Below, in pieces: positions 8,980 to 14,186 of a stretch of 35,310 bases of DNA. Numbering within the stretch: the stretch's first letter is position 1; every line of letters starts with the position of its first letter. The stretch comes from a virus. The stretch covers positions 1-35,310 of IMG/VR virus record IMGVR_UViG_3300049215_000176. One strand, given 5' to 3'. Made by a program: the position numbers and the translations under genes. Below the pieces are notes generated by a model. It ran no database searches, was not told the origin of the DNA, and saw only the letters and a program-made list of their open reading frames with translations.

Positions 8980-9011
8980 GATAGAATCTATATATAACAA
9001 AGGGGCCAATC

Positions 9012-9338
9012 ATGACCGATTTCAAAGATACCGCTGTAGGGAAAGCCTTAAATTATGTAGCTTCGCTTGGTGAAAGCGCCTTGCATTCGGCAATGAATGC
9101 TCTGGAGCCGCTTATTAAAGCTGTTGAAGATGAAATTAAGGCCCATGGCCCTGAGCTTATCAAGGCGGCTACTTTGGCAGCTGTAGAAGCTGCAGCGGTT
9201 GCCAAGACTGCCGGTAAAAGCAATTCTGATGCTGGACAAGAGGCCCTGAAGGCCGCTGAGGCCGCTGCTTTGAATGCTGGCAAGGTTCTTGGCCAGGATG
9301 CGCTTCATGCCATTGCTACGGCAGCTGTGGCCTCGTGA
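9012..9338 (+). CDS. Ala-rich helical protein of the lysis region, 108 aa
   Basis: Preceded by a clear AAAGGGG ribosome site. Composition is dominated by Ala with amphipathic helices (LIKAATLAAVEAAAVAKTAG, then ALKAAEAAALNAGKVLGQD). It has no strongly hydrophobic span, so it is not an obvious holin, although an amphipathic membrane-active helix cannot be excluded. The stop overlaps the next GTG start as GTGA (9335-9338). Family not recognised. Confidence 0.55.
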   Translation: MTDFKDTAVGKALNYVASLGESALHSAMNALEPLIKAVEDEIKAHGPELIKAATLAAVEAAAVAKTAGKSNSDAGQEALKAAEAAALNAGKVLGQDALHAIATAAVAS

Positions 9339-9520
9339 TAGATATTGCGAAGATCGTTCTTAGTATTATAAATTTTATTCTTGGCTTTCTATCCAGGCCT
9401 GGTGCAACCGATGAAGACAAAGAAATCCAAATTCTACAGTCTCAGAGGGATAATACTATTCGCAGCGTTGATGACGCTGACAAGCTGTTCAACTCTATCC
9501 GGGACAGCCACGGAAAGTAA
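9335..9520 (+). CDS. Short membrane-anchored protein, candidate inner-membrane spanin, 61 aa
   Basis: GTG start overlapping the preceding stop. Residues 3-19 (DIAKIVLSIINFILGFL) form one membrane span; the remaining 40 residues are hydrophilic and helical (EIQILQSQRDNTIRSVDDAD). A lipoprotein gene overlaps it in another frame, the hallmark of Rz/Rz1-type spanin pairs. It is much shorter than usual inner-membrane spanins (commonly over 100 residues), so it may be a minimal version or a different membrane protein of the cassette. Confidence 0.5.
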   Translation: MIDIAKIVLSIINFILGFLSRPGATDEDKEIQILQSQRDNTIRSVDDADKLFNSIRDSHGK

Positions 9521-9668
9521 GTTTCAGGCTATAGTTCCCCAAGCGATAATTCCCACAGTCGATGAACAGCGTCTTCTTCATGAAGATCTACCCAATTTTT
9601 ATATCAGGTTTGCCAATCAGCAATGCCAGCTTATGAACGCACATAAGGCGGAAAGTTGTCACATATAG
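9411..9668 (+). CDS. Lipoprotein, candidate outer-membrane spanin (Rz1-like), 85 aa
   Basis: Starting at ATG 9411, the protein has a lipoprotein signal: basic start (MKTKKSKFYSLRG), hydrophobic core (IILFAALMT) and lipobox LTSC with Cys26 as the expected lipidated residue. It overlaps the 61-aa membrane protein gene in a different frame by 110 bases. This embedded arrangement and the location after the endolysin fit an o-spanin that helps disrupt the outer membrane. At 85 residues it is longer than many Rz1 proteins. An upstream TTG at 9381 would add 10 residues and weaken the signal peptide. Confidence 0.7.
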   Translation: MKTKKSKFYSLRGIILFAALMTLTSCSTLSGTATESKFQAIVPQAIIPTVDEQRLLHEDLPNFYIRFANQQCQLMNAHKAESCHI

Positions 9669-9817
9669 AAGCTATTCCTTTGAAAGAATCAAAAAGTCCA
9701 GATGCTATTGTCTGGTTTTTGCAAGGATTGTTGGCATCAGCATATGGAACTGAAATAAAAGAAATTAAGATTGACTATCTGACTGACAATGGCTGGATAA
9801 GAACGCAAATAAAATAA
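9656..9817 (+). CDS. Small hypothetical protein with TTG start, 53 aa
   Basis: An in-frame stop at 9644-9646 leaves TTG at 9656 as the only reasonable start, and a strong AAGGCGGA ribosome site sits just upstream. The product (begins LSHIEAIPLKESKSPDAIVW, later GTEIKEIKIDYLTDNGWI) has a natural protein composition. It overlaps the o-spanin gene by 13 bases and is the last rightward gene, ending directly against the first leftward gene. Function unknown. Confidence 0.6.
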   Translation: MSHIEAIPLKESKSPDAIVWFLQGLLASAYGTEIKEIKIDYLTDNGWIRTQIK

Positions 9818-9994
9818 TCAAGATTTACTGTTAATCCTTTTTACAATCCATCCTTTGTCTCGGCCATAATCTTTAGCCCATTTTTCAAATTGGTCAGCCT
9901 TTTCCTTAGATTCCATGTTATATGAATGCTCAACCGGACCATCAGGCGATGGTTCCTGGATGTTGACGCGTTCTACGACAGCATTATTTTTCAT
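9818..9994 (-). CDS. Small hypothetical protein, 58 aa
   Basis: Last gene of the leftward unit. The product begins MKNNAVVERVNIQEPSPDGP and ends with a charged helix plus WIVKRINSKS; it is soluble and basic at the C-terminus. The start overlaps the end of the upstream ribbon-helix-helix gene by 11 bases. Its stop (9818-9820) directly abuts the stop of the rightward gene at 9815-9817, so the two units converge with no space for a terminator. Not recognised. Confidence 0.65.
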   Translation of the reverse strand: MKNNAVVERVNIQEPSPDGPVEHSYNMESKEKADQFEKWAKDYGRDKGWIVKRINSKS

Positions 9995-10139
9995 TGATAG
10001 CTATATATTCCTTCATAAATTTGCGAATCTCTGTGCTGGCATTAGAATCTTTAATTCTAGCCAATTTTATAAACTTTTTCCAAAGTTTTTTATCGGTGCG
10101 AAAAACTACCGAATGATCTTTATTATTGCTTGGTTGCAT
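9984..10139 (-). CDS. Ribbon-helix-helix (Arc/CopG-like) DNA-binding protein, 51 aa
   Basis: Short protein with the expected order of a ribbon-helix-helix fold: a beta strand (HSVVFRTDKKL), helix A (WKKFIKLARIKDS), a turn beginning NAS, and helix B (TEIRKFMKEYIAIN). Such proteins bind palindromic operators as dimers and commonly control phage or toxin-antitoxin genes. I see no toxin partner beside it. The palindrome at 13235-13247 and the repeats at 20301-20577 are possible targets by inference only. Confidence 0.6.
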   Translation of the reverse strand: MQPSNNKDHSVVFRTDKKLWKKFIKLARIKDSNASTEIRKFMKEYIAINEK

Positions 10140-10256
10140 TTTTGCTCTCAATCATGGCCTCCAGATAAGGATCTGGTTCATTGGTAAGGTCAAAGAATTC
10201 CTTGGGAAACGTCCAGGAAATAGGTTTGCTGTAATCAGAAGAGTTGGCTACCCTAT

Positions 10257-10448
10257 CTAATTAGTGCCATCTCTTTTCTCTGGCATCTTCTCGATCAGCC
10301 GCGACAGGATGTTACCGGCCTGAGAAATATCCCTCAGAGCACGATCATAATTTAGATAGTCTTCATCCTGCATAATGTTGTCGTGGTTGTTCAGGTAGGC
10401 AACAGCCTCATCAATCCTGTTCTTGAGGTCGGAGAGCGTGGTTTTCAT
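10257..10448 (-). CDS. Small acidic helical protein, 63 aa
   Basis: I chose ATG at 10448 because GGAGG lies just upstream in the complementary strand; a longer frame to 10481 has no ribosome site. The product (MKTTLSDLKNRIDEAVAYLN onward) is nearly all helix and charged. Its start overlaps the stop of the upstream 46-aa gene (ATGA). Downstream, a coding-like frame without a start continues (see findings), so it may once have been longer. Function unknown. Confidence 0.6.
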   Translation of the reverse strand: MKTTLSDLKNRIDEAVAYLNNHDNIMQDEDYLNYDRALRDISQAGNILSRLIEKMPEKRDGTN

Positions 10449-10585
10449 TGTGGTATTCCTCCTCCGATTAGCACCATGCAATGTTCATAAGCTTGCTCTT
10501 TTGTTTTTCCTGATGCGCGATATTTACCAATGGTAATAACCCATTGACCATCTATACTTTCATATTCGTAATCTCGCCAACTCAT
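10445..10585 (-). CDS. Small hypothetical protein, 46 aa
   Basis: The product begins MSWRDYEYESIDGQWVITIG and looks like a small alpha/beta protein (strand WVITIGKYRA, helix TKEQAYEHCMVL). The ATG directly follows the stop of the HNH gene (10586-10588), and the stop overlaps the next start as ATGA. The tight coupling on both sides supports a real gene. Not recognised. Confidence 0.6.
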   Translation of the reverse strand: MSWRDYEYESIDGQWVITIGKYRASGKTKEQAYEHCMVLIGGGIPQ

Positions 10586-11137
10586 CTATTTCCCCTCCTC
10601 GAACGCGGCGATGGCTGCGAGGGCTTTATCCGAAAGCTTAGTATATTTATTTTTAATACCTAATTCCCGCATAGCTTCATAATATTTTACAGAGGCGTCT
10701 TCTGGTGTTCTTGAGTAACCAAGAAATATATTTTTTCCTTTAAAAATTATATCAGACCTCCAGAGACTTCTCTTTTTTTCCAATCTAACGCCTGTATATT
10801 TATTTTTTGCGCCTTGGCCATGAGTTGCATTCTCTCTATTGGTAACATATTCCAAATTCTCAATTCTATTATCGTTTCGTACGCCATTAATGTGGTTTAC
10901 AAAATTATTTCCCGGATCCCCTAAAAATGCCAATGCCATTATTCTATGAACGCACACAACATATCCTTTATTGTTCTTTCTGAGGCAGACACGTGGATAA
11001 CCTTTATATAAATACCAAGATAAAAATCTATTTTTTGTCACAGATTTAACTTGTCCAACAGAAGACACCTCATAAAGACCTTCATAGCCAGGGACAGTCC
11101 TCCACTCTTCCGGCATAATCTCATCGCTGGCGGTCAT
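10586..11137 (-). CDS. HNH homing endonuclease (NUMOD4-HNH-AP2 type), 183 aa
   Basis: Three modules are visible in order: a NUMOD4-like segment at about 10-32 (EEWRTVPGYEGLYEVSSVGQ), an HNH nuclease at about 64-108 (VHRIMALAFLGDPGNNFVNH, then INGVRNDNRIENLEYVT with the expected His/Asn pattern), and an AP2-like DNA-binding segment at about 113-158 (YTGVRLEKKRSLWRSDIIF). This is a common free-standing phage homing endonuclease that cuts DNA and spreads with its flanks. The start overlaps the upstream stop by ATGA. It may be a selfish insertion in the leftward operon; no intron is evident next to it. Confidence 0.9.
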   Translation of the reverse strand: MTASDEIMPEEWRTVPGYEGLYEVSSVGQVKSVTKNRFLSWYLYKGYPRVCLRKNNKGYVVCVHRIMALAFLGDPGNNFVNHINGVRNDNRIENLEYVTNRENATHGQGAKNKYTGVRLEKKRSLWRSDIIFKGKNIFLGYSRTPEDASVKYYEAMRELGIKNKYTKLSDKALAAIAAFEEGK

Positions 11138-11346
11138 GATATTGCCCCATCTTTTTTCGGCAATGACTTGGGGTCATACGTGGCCACCATGCACAGAAAC
11201 TGACGAGCTAAAAGGCATATATCACCATCGGGATCAATAAATGGCTTATCCAAAACACGACCCGACAAAGCAATGGCTTCTCTGTATTCTTGGTTTTGAT
11301 GTTTTAATTCTTCCGCCGTTGCATAAATTTTGTTTACTAAAGTCAT
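11134..11346 (-). CDS. Small hypothetical protein, 70 aa
   Basis: Begins MTLVNKIYATAEELKHQNQE (helix), then a segment DKPFIDPDGDICLLARQFLC and a soluble tail. ATGA overlaps on both sides tie it to the HNH gene and to the 71-aa gene. I do not recognise the family. Confidence 0.65.
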   Translation of the reverse strand: MTLVNKIYATAEELKHQNQEYREAIALSGRVLDKPFIDPDGDICLLARQFLCMVATYDPKSLPKKDGAIS

Positions 11347-11558
11347 CCCTTGCTCTCCTCATCTAACTCGTGTTGCGGCGGTTGCGGTAATGGCTGCCAG
11401 TGGGTAGGTTTTCCTGTATCCCCGCATCCTGCTTGGCAGTCACTACCATTTAAGATCACGAAAATTCTTGCATCGGTTGTGCTACATAAATGGCCGACAT
11501 AGATTACATCTTCAGGCCGATCTGTATCAGGCGCGTAAAGTAATATAGGAATATCCAA
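11343..11558 (-). CDS. DUF551-like phage protein, 71 aa
   Basis: TTG start at 11558 with a weak GAGAG site. The C-terminal segment GKPTHWQPLPQPP matches the 'THWMPLPEPP' ending seen in DUF551-type phage proteins of unknown function, preceded by beta strands (DVIYVGHLCS, RIFVILNGSD). It has four cysteines, two as CQAGC. The stop overlaps the next start by ATGA. Confidence 0.6.
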   Translation of the reverse strand: MDIPILLYAPDTDRPEDVIYVGHLCSTTDARIFVILNGSDCQAGCGDTGKPTHWQPLPQPPQHELDEESKG

Positions 11559-11568
11559 TGGTGCACTC

Positions 11569-11670
11569 TCAATCGTCCTCCACCCATATTCCCTCCCAGC
11601 ACTCCTCTCCCGTTGCGCCGGAATGTTCGGAGGGTTTCAGGATGCGTTTGCAGATGAAGTATTGGGTCAC
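11569..11670 (-). CDS. Very small hypothetical protein, 33 aa
   Basis: GTG start at 11670 overlapping the stop of the upstream gene (GTGA). The product (MTQYFICKRILKPSEHSGAT then a Trp/Glu-rich acidic end) has protein-like composition, and the neighbouring gene starts ten bases after its stop. A competing longer frame across the same bases (11504-11704) has a less natural composition. Confidence 0.45.
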   Translation of the reverse strand: MTQYFICKRILKPSEHSGATGEECWEGIWVEDD

Positions 11671-11858
11671 AGTCTTTTCCCGTTTTGATCATAAACCACA
11701 GCATGGACCATATTCTTTACGCGCTTTTCGGCCTCTTCAAATGTGGCTGCAGTGTCCAGTCCTTCCCATGAAAACCTTGTTTTGGCTAGAATGCGGAAAT
11801 ATCCTGCTTCAGTGGCTTCGATTTTATATTTTGGTTTGCGCTTTATATTCATCCTCAT
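11667..11858 (-). CDS. Small hypothetical protein, 63 aa
   Basis: Alpha/beta protein (IKRKPKYKIEATEAGYFRIL, then TAATFEEAEKRVKNMVHAVV) ending with a beta strand. The compact strand-helix-strand pattern with a basic N-terminus resembles many small phage accessory proteins. Two start codons, 11858 and 11852, are possible; the second has a better spaced GAGATGAGG ribosome site. Function unknown. Confidence 0.65.
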   Translation of the reverse strand: MRMNIKRKPKYKIEATEAGYFRILAKTRFSWEGLDTAATFEEAEKRVKNMVHAVVYDQNGKRL

Positions 11859-11892
11859 CTCCTCATTGTTGGTGGATATGGCCGGGCTTGAA

Positions 11893-11976
11893 TTATCGTA
11901 TCGCCAAAACTAACCCGACGATCAATATCGCTGCCGTATAAACGCATACGATTACATCTAAATCCAGCTCGGTCAT
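11893..11976 (-). CDS. Tiny single-span membrane peptide, 27 aa
   Basis: ATG overlaps the stop of the upstream gene (ATGA at 11973-11976). The product is one acidic N-terminus (MTELDLDV) followed by a hydrophobic span (IVCVYTAAILIVGLVLAI) and a terminal Arg, so it would sit in the inner membrane. Coupling supports translation, but at this size chance is possible. Confidence 0.45.
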   Translation of the reverse strand: MTELDLDVIVCVYTAAILIVGLVLAIR

Positions 11977-12320
11977 TTCTTCATATCCTTGAGTGTTTCA
12001 TTGATGGCTTGGGCCAACTTATATATTTCATTATAAATCGTGAAATCGTGCGATGAGATGGGCTGATGTATTTTACCTTCAATCCACTCCTCCAGCGGCG
12101 TTTTCTTCTCTGCCGCTGGCTCTATGGCGACAATACAAAACGGACTATTTTTTGATAAAAATGTTCCATCGCTTTGAAAGACCATGGCATAGCCATTTTG
12201 GGAAAATCTTAACCAAAAATATTTATCACTATCCATCCAGACAGAAGTTATTTTAGATTTGCCGCCATTCCTATGAACGACTGTATCGCCGGGTTTCAAC
12301 TTCGATAAATCTACGGTCAT
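11973..12320 (-). CDS. Hypothetical protein with beta-rich N-terminal part, 115 aa
   Basis: The start at 12320 is favoured by GGAGAAG just upstream and by TAATG overlap with the preceding 40-aa gene. The N-terminus (VDLSKLKPGDTVVHRNGGKS) is a small beta-barrel-like motif also found in phage or host proteins that begin 'L..GD.V..RNG', followed by strands with aromatic residues and a helical C-terminus (YNEIYKLAQAINETLKDM). Function unknown. Confidence 0.65.
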   Translation of the reverse strand: MTVDLSKLKPGDTVVHRNGGKSKITSVWMDSDKYFWLRFSQNGYAMVFQSDGTFLSKNSPFCIVAIEPAAEKKTPLEEWIEGKIHQPISSHDFTIYNEIYKLAQAINETLKDMKK

Positions 12321-12442
12321 TATATCTTCTCCACATATTTCATCTGACACTGCACCATGGAATTCTGATCATAGAATATCCCAAGATCGCGCTTGGTCGT
12401 TATTAATCTCATTATTCTGCCAGTCAATATATGCCTGTACAT
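12320..12442 (-). CDS. Very small hypothetical protein, 40 aa
   Basis: Linked at both ends by TAATG: its ATG overlaps the stop of the 76-aa gene (12442-12444) and its stop overlaps the next ATG (12320). The product is basic (MYRHILTGRIMRLITTKRDL, then GIFYDQNSMVQCQMKYVEKI). Not recognised; the precise double coupling is the main support. Confidence 0.5.
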   Translation of the reverse strand: MYRHILTGRIMRLITTKRDLGIFYDQNSMVQCQMKYVEKI

Positions 12443-12672
12443 TAAAAGCCGTTTCTAAGGTCGCTGGCGCTCTGGATGGCTGCATCAAGCGTGTTATACA
12501 ATTGACTGATTTCTTCTCGTTTCAAGCTCATCTCAACATCAGCCAAATCATCAGAAAGCGTATTAAGCCTATCGATCATTTCTGACCAATTCTTGCAATG
12601 ATCCATGATGTCCTTATCGGCTGCGACTTCAAGTAAGTCTTTGCGGAGTTCTTTGATGGTGGATGAGAACAT
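12442..12672 (-). CDS. Small helical protein, 76 aa
   Basis: Entirely helical and charged (MFSSTIKELRKDLLEVAADK, later LSDDLADVEMSLKREEISQL), probably a coiled-coil dimer. The ribosome site AAAGGA lies upstream of ATG. It sits just downstream of the GC-rich mini-gene patch. Function unknown. Confidence 0.65.
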   Translation of the reverse strand: MFSSTIKELRKDLLEVAADKDIMDHCKNWSEMIDRLNTLSDDLADVEMSLKREEISQLYNTLDAAIQSASDLRNGF

Positions 12673-12773
12673 GGTTGGGGTCCTTTGGCTTTGATAATTA
12701 CAGATTGTGCATATCCATATGATTCAGAAATATCACTCATAAACCTGTTTCAGGATGTCGGGGGTCTGGACGT

Positions 12774-12854
12774 TCATGCTGCGGCCCTCTCCGAAAGGAT
12801 TTCTTTGATTGCGGTAATCTTGTCGCCGTCCGCCAGCTTGCCTGGCGGCGTCAT
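12774..12854 (-). CDS. Tiny GC-rich ORF, 26 aa
   Basis: MTPPGKLADGDKITAIKEIL plus six residues, with ATGA overlap to the upstream 33-aa gene. A further ATGA leads into a 14-codon frame (12733-12777). The order and overlaps resemble a real polycistronic string, but the size makes each call uncertain. Confidence 0.35.
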   Translation of the reverse strand: MTPPGKLADGDKITAIKEILSERAAA

Positions 12855-12952
12855 GCCCGCGCCGTGCCACGCATGCGCCACGAGGCCAGTTCTTTCTCCA
12901 CCTGCTTCGTGGTTTTCTTCGCCCAGACTGCTTTAAATTCTTCGTAGGTCAT
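12851..12952 (-). CDS. Small GC-rich gene, 33 aa
   Basis: Begins MTYEEFKAVWAKKTTKQVEK with a helical, basic character. An AAGGGGGC ribosome site precedes ATG 12952, ten bases after the stop of the upstream gene. Third-position GC is much higher than in neighbouring genes. Not recognised. Confidence 0.5.
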   Translation of the reverse strand: MTYEEFKAVWAKKTTKQVEKELASWRMRGTARA

Positions 12953-12962
12953 GGTTGCCCCC

Positions 12963-13151
12963 TTACGCCTGCTGGAGGATGCGATAGACGTGCGCCCGCG
13001 AGAAGTGGGTGGGCTTCGCTTTCGCCTTAGGCTTGTAACGCCCGCCCTTGACGTATTTGACGGGGATGCCGATAAAAAGATGGTCAAGGTGTTCTCCGGC
13101 CTTGCCGATCACCTGCACGAATTGGTTGTTTGTCATCTCGACGACCTGCAT
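12963..13151 (-). CDS. Small basic GC-rich gene, 62 aa, first of the short-gene operon
   Basis: The start is ATG 13151 because AAGGAG lies at ideal distance; a longer frame to 13193 lacks such a site. The product begins MQVVEMTNNQFVQVIGKAGE, has a middle beta segment (HLFIGIPVKYVKGGRYKPKA) and ends with a basic linker and a short helix (AHVYRILQQA). The base composition is GC-rich and unlike the AT-rich promoter region just upstream, which suggests acquisition from another genome. Function unknown; basic charge could allow nucleic-acid binding. Confidence 0.65.
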   Translation of the reverse strand: MQVVEMTNNQFVQVIGKAGEHLDHLFIGIPVKYVKGGRYKPKAKAKPTHFSRAHVYRILQQA

Positions 13152-13208
13152 TTGTATCTCCTTTTTATATTGTGTTGTCATTCTCTGCTCCATTTCGTTA
13201 ATACAATG

Positions 13209-13236
13209 ACTATATATCTATCTTATCACTTGTCTA
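13209..13236 (-). promoter_or_regulatory. Sigma-70-like leftward promoter for the small-gene operon
   Basis: On the minus strand, TAGACA (13236-13231) and TATAGT (13214-13209) are separated by 16 bases; each matches five of six consensus positions. It lies in an AT-rich gap about 60 bases upstream of the start codon at 13151. A palindrome, TATACA-T-TGTATA (13235-13247), overlaps its upstream edge. Confidence 0.55.
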
Positions 13237-13247
13237 TACATTGTATA
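13235..13247. promoter_or_regulatory. Palindrome at promoter edge, possible operator
   Basis: TATACATTGTATA is a perfect inverted repeat around a central T, overlapping the -35 box of the promoter at 13209-13236. It could bind a dimeric regulator such as the ribbon-helix-helix protein encoded at 9984; that link is inference. Confidence 0.35.
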
Positions 13248-13274
13248 TACATTTATAAAGAAAGCAATAATGTT

Positions 13275-13527
13275 TCAAAGGTTAATGTTTAATATATGAT
13301 TTAATAATTCCTGAGATAAATCATATGTCTGGCTTTCTCCAAATAAGCCGTCTTTTTGTCCTGCAAAAAATCCCCTTTCAAACATTCTTTCAATGACGTC
13401 TTTGTCTGGTATATAACCGTTGGACAAAAACCAATAATCATCATTGTCTTTGACAAGTTTGTGACCAGACAAAATATAATCGACTATTTTTTTTTCGTGC
13501 TTGAGTAAGAAGAAATGGTTTTTTCAT
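13275..13527 (-). pseudogene. Hypothetical protein with apparent +1 frameshift in a T9/A9 run, 83 aa if repaired
   Basis: The frame from ATG 13527 (ATGA overlap with the upstream stop) gives MKKPFLLTQARKK and then enters nine A residues (plus-strand T9 at 13487-13495). The downstream frame, KIVDYILSGHKLVKDNDDYW to the stop at 13275, has no good start of its own; only a TTG at 13472 without a ribosome site. Removing one A joins both into an 83-residue protein. This may be a sequencing error, a real mutation, or slippage used for expression. Product function unknown. Confidence 0.55.
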
Positions 13528-13691
13528 GACACCCTGCTTACCCTAACTTTTTTCTTCAACTTCTTTGTCCGAAACTTCCAGCCATATCTCTTGCCGGTAA
13601 AATGCGCCGACATGCGAACCTTGTCATAGAGGTCCAAAGAAAATAGCTTTGATTGGCCTATTTGCAGGCTTGCTAGATTATATTTATTCAT
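13524..13691 (-). CDS. Small basic phage protein, 55 aa
   Basis: AAAGGGA ribosome site before ATG 13691. The product (MNKYNLASLQIGQSKLFSLD, then YGWKFRTKKLKKKVRVSRVS) has the pattern of small phage proteins ending 'GWKF.TR...G..V.RV', probably nucleic-acid binding by charge. It overlaps the next gene start by ATGA. A stable hairpin (13708-13735) sits just upstream. Confidence 0.65.
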   Translation of the reverse strand: MNKYNLASLQIGQSKLFSLDLYDKVRMSAHFTGKRYGWKFRTKKLKKKVRVSRVS

Positions 13692-13707
13692 GGTGATCCC
13701 TTTGGTT

Positions 13708-13735
13708 TTGGGGATGCCTTTTACAGCATCCCCAA
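13708..13735. terminator. Strong hairpin between SSB-like gene and following gene
   Basis: TTGGGGATGC (13708-13717) and GCATCCCCAA (13726-13735) form a perfect 10-bp stem with an 8-base loop. No T tract follows on the minus strand, so it could attenuate transcription or protect the 3' end of the SSB message, not necessarily terminate it. Confidence 0.4.
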
Positions 13736-13742
13736 TATTGGG

Positions 13743-14168
13743 TTAAAAGGGGATGCTATCGTCCACAATTTCTTGTTTTTTGGGCGTATCAACCCTGTCA
13801 ACCAAATAATCCACGATAGAGTTTTTATCCGGATATTCTCCGTTTTTATCTACCGCAATGCCCACCTTGGCCATGCCAGTTTTTCCGACAAAGTTATATG
13901 CCTCGATTTCGCCCTGCTCATATTGAGGCAGCAATCCGCTGGCCTCGGCCAAATGACGAAGCTTGAACTCCATCCAAGTTCCAGAAACATAATCAAAGAC
14001 ATTTTGGCTTTGACCAGAATCTTTGAAGATTTTGACCTTAAGTTTGAGCATGTCGTTTTGATTTTTATCCTTGGTTTCTTCCGATTCCAGGATTTCAAAA
14101 GCATATTCGCCCTTGGGCCAGACATTTTGTGATTGGATTTCTTTTTCAGTTTTTGCAGCAAATTTCAT
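13743..14168 (-). CDS. Single-stranded DNA-binding protein-like, 141 aa
   Basis: Starts MKFAAKTEKEIQSQNVWPKG, followed by an OB-like strand pattern (YAFEILESEET...MLKLKVKIFKD, then VFDYVSGTWMEFKLRHLAEA) as in DUF669-type phage proteins. It ends with the acidic tip VDDSIPF, typical of bacterial and phage SSBs that recruit partners with this tail. It lies next to the Sak4-like ATPase, a common pairing in which SSB coats DNA and Sak4 anneals or exchanges strands. Ribosome site AAAGGA upstream. The fold assignment is from pattern, not alignment. Confidence 0.65.
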   Translation of the reverse strand: MKFAAKTEKEIQSQNVWPKGEYAFEILESEETKDKNQNDMLKLKVKIFKDSGQSQNVFDYVSGTWMEFKLRHLAEASGLLPQYEQGEIEAYNFVGKTGMAKVGIAVDKNGEYPDKNSIVDYLVDRVDTPKKQEIVDDSIPF

Positions 14169-14186
14169 GGTTTTAGTCCTTTCTGT

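Noticed and set aside
10257-10263. Programmed frameshift joining the 63-aa gene and the following start-less frame
   Set aside because: No slippery sequence is present at the junction; an indel explains it more simply.
11504-11704. 66-codon minus-strand frame overlapping three small genes
   Set aside because: The overlapping 63-aa, 33-aa and 71-aa frames have better start signals and couplings.
12576-12740. Minus-strand 54-codon frame beginning MSDISESYGY
   Set aside because: Two thirds of it lies out of frame within the well-supported 76-aa gene, and the product composition becomes unnatural there.
12733-12777. 14-codon ORF MNVQTPDILKQVYE with ATGA overlap
   Set aside because: Too short to support as a gene, although it extends the chain of overlaps in the GC-rich patch.
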